Shown: in pieces, positions 7,211-13,476 of the stretch
Layout of the letters: each line of letters opens with the position of its first letter
How positions within the stretch are numbered: position 1 is the first letter of the stretch
DNA from: Candidatus Kapaibacterium sp.
GTDB lineage: Bacteria; Bacteroidota; Ignavibacteria; Kapaibacteriales; UBA961
Length of the DNA stretch: 15,096 bases
Assembly: GCA_023259575.1 (NCBI GenBank)
Contig: JALRHN010000036.1
Location: 1 to 15,096, forward strand
Direction of reading: 5' to 3'
Notes under the pieces: model-generated
The model's database searches: none
What the model saw: only the letters and a program-made list of their open reading frames with translations
Told to the model about the DNA's origin: nothing
Made by a program: the position numbers and the translations under genes

Positions 7211-8155
7211 TTAGGAATATGATGTTAATACTCTAATTAATGCTTTACTTGCTATAATAATGATTCGCGACAATGACAATGATATTTTTTTTGACAATAA
7301 TTCTATTCTGTGTGCTTTAGTTGCCTCTAAAATAGCATTTCCACCTTCAATTATAAGTGCTATTTCACATCTTAATCGAAAAGAGTGTAAATGAGATACT
7401 AATTGAGAACCTTTTTCAAATAGTTCTTTCGTATGAGTGTACATCATATCAAAAGCTTGATTAAAATCATCTTCTGATATTATAGCATCATTGTGCAAAG
7501 ATACACCATGTAAAAACTCTTTCGGAATATATGTTCTTCCATTCTTCTTATCGATATATATGTCTTGCAAGAAGTTTGCCAATTGTAATCCTGTACATAT
7601 ACAATTTGATAATTCTATAGTAGTTTCATTTTTATTATCGTGTAATTGTAATACTATATCTCCTACAGGATTTGCTGAATATGAACAGTATTCTTCAATT
7701 TCTTTCATCGTTTCTGGCTGTATAAAAACACAGTCTTGTCTAAATGCTACTAGTAATTGCAAAAATGGATTAAGTGTAATCTTAGTTTGATTAAACATAT
7801 CTTGCAAAGCTATCCACAATGGATTGTCACCTGTATATTCTTGAGAATAACATATTCTAATGTGATTCTCCATCATCTGAAGATAATATAATTGTTGTTC
7901 TACAGTAATTTCTAGACTTCCTTCATCTGCTATATCATCTGCAATTCTACTATATGAATAAATTGCTGCCGTAAACTTTCTGATATGTTTTGGGATACAT
8001 AATGATGCTACAGGAAAATTTTCATAATGCATCTTTGTGATATTCAAACAAAAAAGATATGATTCATCTATAGAATTCACCTTAAATGCTGGCGAATTAT
8101 ATTCTATAAGTTCAATCAATTCTTGGAGGCTAAACCAATGATGTATTTTTTGCAT
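7211..8155 (-). CDS. hpnC: Hydroxysqualene synthase HpnC (squalene/phytoene synthase family)
   Basis: HpnC converts presqualene diphosphate to hydroxysqualene. With the start at 8155 the protein has 314 residues. The HpnC hallmark HYENFPVAS is at 43-51 and SYSRIADDIADEG at 77-89, with D73-x3-D77. The second motif is GLQLANFLQDIYIDKKNG (189-206), with D198-x3-D202, followed by RTYIP. Two in-frame ATGs exist farther upstream (8185 and 8176), but both lie inside the hairpin of the intrinsic terminator of the upstream gene, and the residues they would add (NFMRVFFYS) have no family counterpart. I therefore prefer 8155; no start has a Shine-Dalgarno sequence. It forms an operon with hpnD (6-bp gap). 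The expression source is puzzling because the terminator ends 5 bases before this ATG. The product may feed squalene, hopanoids or carotenoids; which one cannot be told from the window. Confidence 0.85.
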   Translation of the reverse strand: MQKIHHWFSLQELIELIEYNSPAFKVNSIDESYLFCLNITKMHYENFPVASLCIPKHIRKFTAAIYSYSRIADDIADEGSLEITVEQQLYYLQMMENHIRICYSQEYTGDNPLWIALQDMFNQTKITLNPFLQLLVAFRQDCVFIQPETMKEIEEYCSYSANPVGDIVLQLHDNKNETTIELSNCICTGLQLANFLQDIYIDKKNGRTYIPKEFLHGVSLHNDAIISEDDFNQAFDMMYTHTKELFEKGSQLVSHLHSFRLRCEIALIIEGGNAILEATKAHRIELLSKKISLSLSRIIIIASKALIRVLTSYS

Positions 8156-8160
8156 AGAGT

Positions 8161-8192
8161 AAAAAAAAACCCGCATGAAATTCATACGGGTT
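8161..8192 (-). terminator. Strong rho-independent terminator after the PPIase gene
   Basis: Read on the minus strand, AACCCGTATGA pairs with TCATGCGGGTT across an ATT loop (8192 to 8168): 11 pairs including one U-G wobble, closed by a GC-rich block. Nine T residues follow or overlap its end (8169 to 8161). It begins 21 bases after the PPIase stop codon. The plus-strand reading lacks a T-tract, so it acts only on minus-strand transcription. It lies immediately before, or across, the hpnC start region. Confidence 0.85.
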
Positions 8193-8213
8193 ACTAAACA
8201 TAGATGTTAGAAA

Positions 8214-10412
8214 TTAATCACGAAACAATTTACCGCGATTGTCTTCAATTTCTGCATTATCTTTTAACGCTTGAAACCATTGAGGATAAGCTGAATTTTT
8301 TGAAGAAGCAGACATTGATTTTTTCATTTCGACACTTTGTGTCTTAAATGCTTTCATATCAGCATCTGTTTTTTGTAGAACTTGTGTAATAAACCAACCT
8401 TTTTCACCTGCAATTGGTGCATTGATTTTATTAACAGGAGCATTCATGACTGATTGAGTTAATACAGGTTCTAAACCAAGACCTGGAACTGAAGCAGTAT
8501 TTTTGACATCGGTAACAGACTTAACTTCAATTGAAGGATCAAATTCAGCAACCTTGAATAATCTATCTGCATTTCTTTGTTGTAATTGCTTTACAATATT
8601 TTGTGCTTTAGATTTAACAAAAGCTAGCTTTTTAGAACGCATAACTTTTTCAGTCAATTCATCCTTCATATCTTCAAATTGTTTTAAACCATTTTGTCTT
8701 TCGCCAGTTACTAAAGCAACTACAAATCCATAATATTTCAATTCTAATGGATCAGAAACTGTTCCCACTTTTTCTGAAAATGCAAAATTGGTTAGGAAAC
8801 GAGATCCTAATATTGGCATATCTTTATCAAAAAACATTGTTTCTACGATGTTTTTCTTTAATGATTTACCTAATTGATCGATATCTGTTCCATTTTCAAC
8901 TTGTTGTTTGAAAGAAAGTGCATCTCTTTTTAATTGCTTCTTTGTGTTTTGAGACATAGAGACATTAATAAGAATTTCGCTGTATTTGATTTCTTCAGAT
9001 GCCTTATCTTGAACTTTGATAATATGATAACCAAAATCAGTTTCTACAGGCCCAACAATCGAGCCAGGTGCATTATTAAAGCAAGCATCTTCGAATGGTT
9101 TTACCATTCTTCCTTTAGGAAAGAAATCATATTCACCACCGCGATCTTTAGAACCTTGATCTTGTGAATATGTTTTGGCTAATAAAGCAAAATCTTCACC
9201 TTTTTTAGCTCTTCCTAATATTTGTTGTGCCAAAGCTTTAGAACTATCTTTATTTGTTCCAAAATTAATGAGGATATGGCTGGCTTTTACAACCTCATTT
9301 TGGCCAGTTCTTATGCTATCAACATGATAAATATATGTTCCAGACATTACTTGTACTGGACCAACAATATCACCTGGCTTAGAAGTTTCTAGTAAACTTT
9401 TAACATCAGGTGCCATGGTTTTAATCATCACATATTCATTCTGTTTTCCACTATATTCAGCTAAATATTGTTGATAAACAGCTTCGCGAATCTCTGGTGT
9501 AACAGCTTCATTGATAGATTGCTGAATACGTGCAATTTTTTTCTGAGCAACTAAGGTATCAGCTTTTGAAGGCTCTAAAGGAAATGATACATACTTAATT
9601 TTTCTTGCATCTTTTTGTTTGGTAAACTCTTTTACCTTTTCATATTCAGCTTTTAACTCTTGATCTGAAGGCTTACCACCAACCTCTTTATCAGAAACTT
9701 TTAAAATGTCTAATAAGATATAATCGAAAGACATATTAGTATTTTCATTTTTGAATTTCTGCTCTAGAAAAGTAGGTGACACAATAGAGGATGCAGCACC
9801 AACAGCTCTTCGGAAGTGGTCAGCTAATCTGGACTTATAGAGAAAATCTTCGATTTTAATCAAACTTTTTTTGAATTTTCCAACTTCTTCAGCTGGATCA
9901 ACTGTTTGAGGAATCATTCCTCTTTTTTTACCTTCATTGATATTTTGAGCAATGATATCTGGGTTAGTCATAACTTCAAGATATGCTTGACGATTAAATT
10001 TACCAGTTGAATCTGTAAAATTCTTTGTAAGATAATCTGGTGGGCTGTCTAACATTAAATCAAGAACTTCATCCTGTGTTACTTTGATTCCTGCTTTATT
10101 TGCAGCTTGTTTAATAAGAATCTCCTCTACATACTGATCCCAAACGGATTGACGTATCTGATTCTCATCTACTTCTGCTTGAGGATTCTGCTGTGTTTGT
10201 AATTCAGCTTGTTCTTTTACACGAAGTTCGAATTCTTGATATGGTATATTTTCACCATTTATTACGCCAACAACAGCATTCGCTGCTGTAGTCCCACTGT
10301 TGAATACTGTGCTTAAATTAGAATCAGATATCACCATAAATGCGATAAAAGAAATAACAAATAGCACCAACAGATAGGGCGAAATATCTCGCATACGTGA
10401 GATTACACCCAT
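8214..10412 (-). CDS. Membrane-anchored peptidyl-prolyl cis-trans isomerase, PpiD/SurA-like
   Basis: 732 residues. A short basic N-terminus (MGVISRMRDIS) and one transmembrane helix (about 12-30) anchor it in the inner membrane with the bulk in the periplasm, as in PpiD. A SurA_N-like chaperone region follows (about 45-200; VNxxxIxxxxF pattern at 49-61). A canonical parvulin domain is at about 375-468: VKASHILINF, FALLAKTYSQDQGSKDRGGEYDFFPKG split by normal spacing, MVKPFEDA, and GPVETDFGYHIIKV. The flanks (about 270-368 and 475-590) look like degenerate parvulin units. It probably assists folding of exported and outer-membrane proteins; SurA-like soluble chaperones are the alternative but lack the helix. 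The start at 10412 is backed by AGGAG nine bases upstream. A strong terminator follows. It is divergent from osmC. Confidence 0.88.
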   Translation of the reverse strand: MGVISRMRDISPYLLVLFVISFIAFMVISDSNLSTVFNSGTTAANAVVGVINGENIPYQEFELRVKEQAELQTQQNPQAEVDENQIRQSVWDQYVEEILIKQAANKAGIKVTQDEVLDLMLDSPPDYLTKNFTDSTGKFNRQAYLEVMTNPDIIAQNINEGKKRGMIPQTVDPAEEVGKFKKSLIKIEDFLYKSRLADHFRRAVGAASSIVSPTFLEQKFKNENTNMSFDYILLDILKVSDKEVGGKPSDQELKAEYEKVKEFTKQKDARKIKYVSFPLEPSKADTLVAQKKIARIQQSINEAVTPEIREAVYQQYLAEYSGKQNEYVMIKTMAPDVKSLLETSKPGDIVGPVQVMSGTYIYHVDSIRTGQNEVVKASHILINFGTNKDSSKALAQQILGRAKKGEDFALLAKTYSQDQGSKDRGGEYDFFPKGRMVKPFEDACFNNAPGSIVGPVETDFGYHIIKVQDKASEEIKYSEILINVSMSQNTKKQLKRDALSFKQQVENGTDIDQLGKSLKKNIVETMFFDKDMPILGSRFLTNFAFSEKVGTVSDPLELKYYGFVVALVTGERQNGLKQFEDMKDELTEKVMRSKKLAFVKSKAQNIVKQLQQRNADRLFKVAEFDPSIEVKSVTDVKNTASVPGLGLEPVLTQSVMNAPVNKINAPIAGEKGWFITQVLQKTDADMKAFKTQSVEMKKSMSASSKNSAYPQWFQALKDNAEIEDNRGKLFRD

Positions 10413-10421
10413 TTTACCTTG

Positions 10422-10426
10422 CTCCT
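10422..10426 (-). promoter_or_regulatory. Shine-Dalgarno AGGAG of the PPIase gene
   Basis: AGGAG on the minus strand, nine bases before the ATG at 10412, with a further AAGG closer in. It stands out because the other genes in this window have no clear ribosome binding site, and it fixes the start of the PpiD-like protein. Confidence 0.6.
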
Positions 10427-10450
10427 ATGCTTAATAATTGAAGTTCATCT

Positions 10451-10479
10451 TATATAAAGAATATGAGAATTCTTTACAA
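10451..10479 (-). promoter_or_regulatory. Candidate sigma70-type promoter of the PPIase gene
   Basis: Minus strand: TTGTAA (10479-10474), 17-base spacer, TATATA (10456-10451). The spacing is ideal and would give a leader of about 30 nucleotides. AT-rich DNA produces such matches by chance, and a second candidate of the Bacteroidota type lies just upstream, so only one of the two may be used. Confidence 0.35.
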
Positions 10480-10490
10480 TTTTAGAAGTG

Positions 10491-10521
10491 CAAAATTACC
10501 TCTGTTTATGCTAATTTCCAA
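10491..10521 (-). promoter_or_regulatory. Candidate Bacteroidota-type promoter (TTG-N20-TAATTTTG) of the PPIase gene
   Basis: Minus strand: TTG (10521-10519), 20 bases, then TAATTTTG (10498-10491), which fits the TAnnTTTG -7 element and the approximately 19-base spacing known for the primary sigma factor of Bacteroides and Flavobacterium. It would give a leader of about 70 nucleotides. If the organism belongs to that clade this is the better candidate. Confidence 0.35.
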
Positions 10522-10681
10522 CAATGAATTTGCCTATGTGGATAATGAATTTTGAATACATTTTTTGATTGCCCGTAAATACTTTACCTATATCATAGAT
10601 TTGCCTTTTTCAATTCATTGGCTTGATTACAAATTCATTATTTTGGCTTTGTTTAATTTATATTACTTTCTAAGTTTAATT

Positions 10682-11095
10682 ATGGTTTCGATCTCAATTC
10701 AATATCAAGGTGATTTACATTGCCAAGCAATACATGGTCCTTCTCATGCTGAGTTATCAACAGATGCACCTATTGATAATAATGGTAAAGGAGAAAGTTT
10801 TTCACCAACCGATTTATTAGCTACAGCATTAGGTACATGTATGTTAACAATTATGGGTATTGCTGCTAATACTCATAACATTAATATAAAAGGGACAACA
10901 TTAACTGTTGAAAAGCACATGATTAATCAACCTGTAAGAAGAGTTGGATCATTATCTATATCAATCATGTTACCACAACAAGAATATTCTGCTAAAGAAC
11001 GTGATATTTTAATACTTGCTGCAACATCGTGTCCTGTAATGCAAAGTATACATCCAGATATTTTAGTTAATACTACTATGGAGATAGCATCTTGA
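10682..11095 (+). CDS. OsmC-family protein (thiol peroxidase-like)
   Basis: 137 residues from the ATG at 10682. OsmC/Ohr proteins reduce hydroperoxides with two cysteines in the cytoplasm. The conserved pair is present: Cys53 in LATALGTCMLT and Cys117 in LAATSCPVMQSIHPDI. The segment GESFSPTDLL (37-46) and the opening ISIQYQGDLHCQAIHGP (3-19) fit the generic OsmC (YhfA-like) group more than Ohr. A longer frame opens at a TTG at 10565, but it adds 39 hydrophobic residues with no family counterpart; the length from 10682 equals the family norm. The stop (TGA) overlaps the TTG start of the M18 peptidase gene, so the two are probably coupled. The physiological substrate is unknown. Confidence 0.9.
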   Translation: MVSISIQYQGDLHCQAIHGPSHAELSTDAPIDNNGKGESFSPTDLLATALGTCMLTIMGIAANTHNINIKGTTLTVEKHMINQPVRRVGSLSISIMLPQQEYSAKERDILILAATSCPVMQSIHPDILVNTTMEIAS

Positions 11096-12525
11096 TTCAT
11101 TATTCTACAATCATATTGTCTTCTATTTCAGCATTATTTGTTTTGTCTACCTTTTGTATGCAAGCACAATCTATATGGTCTTCAAAAAAATCATCATGGA
11201 TTGGAATATCTTCTTCTGATAAAGTATCTATAGAGGATTTTAGTAAAAAATACACTAGTTATCTATACAATGCAAGAACCGAGCTTTCATCTACAAAAGA
11301 GTTTATCGAAGCTTCCAAACAGAATGGATTTAGTATCTATTCAAAGCTTTCTGATATAAAGCCTGGAGCAAAATTACTTTTTATAAATAGAGACAGAGCA
11401 TTAATCGCATGTATCATTGGAAAACAACCTTTTACTAAAGGTAGCAGATTAATTGCGGCTCATCATGATAGCCCCAGAATAGATATTAAAGCAAGGCCAT
11501 TATATGAACAAGAGGGTTTTGCAATGTTTCAGACTATATATTATGGTGGCATTAAAAAGTATCAATGGGCAAATTTACCATTAATGATTTCAGGTAGAAT
11601 TGATACCAAAGATGGTAAAACTACATGGATTGATATTGGAAAGAACCCTGAAGATCCAGTTTTTGTTATTCCAGATGCTGCACCCCATGTAGATTCACCG
11701 TTAAGAAATAGAACTTATACAGGAGTTCTAGAAGGCGAAGAATTAGACCCAGTTATTGGAAGTATTCCAGATGATAAAAATTCTGTGTTTAATGCTGTAA
11801 TGTCTTTATTACATCAACAATTTGGTTTTCAAGAAGAAGACTTTGTGAGCGCTGAATTACATATTACTCCAGCCTCGCCACCAAGAGATATAGGTTTTGA
11901 CAGAGGTTTGATTGGTAGTTATGGACAAGATGATAGATCTTGCAGTTTTGCTGCTATGCATGCTTTATTTTCAATGAATGATATCCCAGAGTTTACTTCC
12001 CTAGCTTATATTGTAGACAATGAAGAAACTGGAAATGTTAATAATACTGGAGCAGCATCAATCTTTTTAAATTCAGTGTATAGCATTATATCTGAAGCTG
12101 GGACAAAACAGCAGTTTAATACAAATATTACAAATCAAGCCTTACATAATGCTTTAGTTATTTCTGCAGACGCAAATGATGGCATTAGCCCTTTATTCCC
12201 TGGATTATCAGAAAAATCCAATGCTGCAAAACTAGGTAATGGTATTTGTATCAAGCGATATGGTCGTTCTTTTGATGCTAATTCTGAATTTACAGCTAAG
12301 ATTAGAAATTTACTTGATATGAATTCAATCCCATGGCAAACAGTTTCCTATAAAGTTGAAACTGGTGGTGGTGGTACTATTGGTGGACAAATGAGCAAGG
12401 ATGATATGGATGTTATCGATATTGGTATTCCCCTGCTTTCTATGCATTCTCCATTTGAAATCAGTTCAAAAATTGATTTATGGAATCTAAATAAGTTTTT
12501 CACCGTATTCTACTTATCTAAATGA
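11092..12525 (+). CDS. M18-family (aspartyl) aminopeptidase with a likely signal peptide
   Basis: 477 residues from TTG, or 455 from the first ATG at 11158. M18 enzymes are di-zinc aminopeptidases that remove N-terminal acidic or neutral residues, usually as dodecamers. Metal-site residues are all visible: H124-x-D126 in AAHHDSPR, D280 in GQDDRSC, the catalytic/metal pair E311-E312 in DNEETGN, D360 in ISADANDG and H452 in MHSPFE, so activity is expected. The family match begins around SWIGIS (35-40). The preceding stretch (IILSSISALFVLSTFC, then MQAQS) looks like a signal peptide, with the ..AQ ending common in Bacteroidota, which argues for the TTG start and export. With the ATG start it would be cytoplasmic like most M18 enzymes. 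It overlaps osmC by 4 bp and ctaA by 4 bp. Confidence 0.88.
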   Translation: MIHYSTIILSSISALFVLSTFCMQAQSIWSSKKSSWIGISSSDKVSIEDFSKKYTSYLYNARTELSSTKEFIEASKQNGFSIYSKLSDIKPGAKLLFINRDRALIACIIGKQPFTKGSRLIAAHHDSPRIDIKARPLYEQEGFAMFQTIYYGGIKKYQWANLPLMISGRIDTKDGKTTWIDIGKNPEDPVFVIPDAAPHVDSPLRNRTYTGVLEGEELDPVIGSIPDDKNSVFNAVMSLLHQQFGFQEEDFVSAELHITPASPPRDIGFDRGLIGSYGQDDRSCSFAAMHALFSMNDIPEFTSLAYIVDNEETGNVNNTGAASIFLNSVYSIISEAGTKQQFNTNITNQALHNALVISADANDGISPLFPGLSEKSNAAKLGNGICIKRYGRSFDANSEFTAKIRNLLDMNSIPWQTVSYKVETGGGGTIGGQMSKDDMDVIDIGIPLLSMHSPFEISSKIDLWNLNKFFTVFYLSK

Positions 12526-13457
12526 AACAGTATCTATCTGCATTAGCTAAGATAAATGTAATACTTATCCTATTAGTAATTCTTGCTGGAAGTGTAGTTC
12601 GCTCTACCCAATCCGGTATGGGATGTCCTGATTGGCCTAAATGTTATGGATTATTTATTCCTCCAACACATATTGATCAATTACCACTCGATTATAAACA
12701 TCTATATGCTCATCAAGGTATTCCAGCTGAAGATTTTGATGCGATGAAAACGTGGATCGAATACATTAATAGATTATTAGGTGCAATTCTTGGTATTACT
12801 GTTTTTTTACAGTTATTATCTTCTGTATATCATTGGAAACAAGATAAAACTATAACTCTATTAAGCATTGCTATTTTTTTAGGTACAGGTTTTCAGGGAT
12901 GGCTTGGTGCATTAGTAGTTGCTTCTAATTTAGCTCCATTAAAAATTACTGTTCATATGCTCATGGCAATGGCCTTATTATTATTAGGTACCCATATCGC
13001 ATGGAAGCCAAACATTATATCTAATATTGTTTCAAATAAGAAAATATCATATATCATTGGACTTAGTATCATATCTGTAATTATTCAGATTTTGCTTGGT
13101 ACACAAGTAAGACAAGAAATCGATCAATTAGCAAAGGCACTCAATTTTACCCAAAGAGATATTTGGATTAGCAATCTGTCTTCAATATTCTCAATACATA
13201 GATCCTTTGCTCATATAATACTTCTGATACATGCTTATATAATCTATGTAATGGTAAAAAGTAAAACATATGCATCTTCAATTAAGACAATAGTATATAT
13301 GATTGCATGTACTCTCTTTTTAGAAATTTGTGCAGGAATCATTTTAAACTATATGGATATGCCTGCATTTATTCAACCTATTCATCTATTACTTGCTTCT
13401 GTACTTTTATGCTTGGATTATATTCTGTTTTTAAATAGTAAACCTGTAAAAGCCTAA
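12522..13457 (+). CDS. ctaA: Heme A synthase, COX15/CtaA family
   Basis: 311 residues with eight predicted transmembrane helices (about 11-26, 82-101, 111-133, 143-161, 175-195, 226-244, 254-275 and 283-304). CtaA oxidises the C8 methyl of heme O to the formyl of heme A for aa3-type cytochrome oxidase. Seen: GSVVRSTQSGMGCPDWPKC (23-41) with the Cys35/Cys41 pair, WIEYINR (78-84) with the catalytic Glu80, and likely heme-ligand His residues 145 (TVHMLMA), 226 (SIHRSF) and 288 (QPIHLLLA). The first heme-ligand His of the Bacillus enzyme is Asn83 here, which I recall as common in Bacteroidota CtaA. It overlaps the M18 gene by ATGA. Partners such as ctaB or oxidase subunits are not in the window. 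Confidence 0.95.
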   Translation: MKQYLSALAKINVILILLVILAGSVVRSTQSGMGCPDWPKCYGLFIPPTHIDQLPLDYKHLYAHQGIPAEDFDAMKTWIEYINRLLGAILGITVFLQLLSSVYHWKQDKTITLLSIAIFLGTGFQGWLGALVVASNLAPLKITVHMLMAMALLLLGTHIAWKPNIISNIVSNKKISYIIGLSIISVIIQILLGTQVRQEIDQLAKALNFTQRDIWISNLSSIFSIHRSFAHIILLIHAYIIYVMVKSKTYASSIKTIVYMIACTLFLEICAGIILNYMDMPAFIQPIHLLLASVLLCLDYILFLNSKPVKA

Positions 13458-13476
13458 TAAAAATTTTGGAAAATAA

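Larger units (their letters stand above)
10413..10681. other. Divergent intergenic region between PPIase and osmC
   Basis: About 270 bases with no supported gene once the osmC start is placed at 10682. It carries the two minus-strand promoter candidates listed separately. On the plus strand a TAGATTTG at 10596-10603 matches a TAnnTTTG element, but no TTG lies at the expected distance (the nearest is 24 bases up). An alternative TTGATT (10565) - N18 - TATATC (10589) is equally weak. No inverted-repeat operator was recognised. Confidence 0.5.

Noticed and set aside
7491..7790. A 99-codon plus-strand open frame opposite hpnC.
   Set aside because: It is antisense to the conserved HpnC catalytic region; its Cys/Ser-rich product looks like a shadow translation.
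8156..8185. Longer HpnC start at 8185 or 8176.
   Set aside because: Both ATGs lie in the terminator hairpin and the added residues match nothing in the family; 8155 is preferred, though not proven.
10565..10681. 39-residue N-terminal extension of the OsmC protein from a TTG start.
   Set aside because: It adds hydrophobic residues without family counterpart; the protein from the ATG at 10682 has the normal OsmC length and N-terminal strand.
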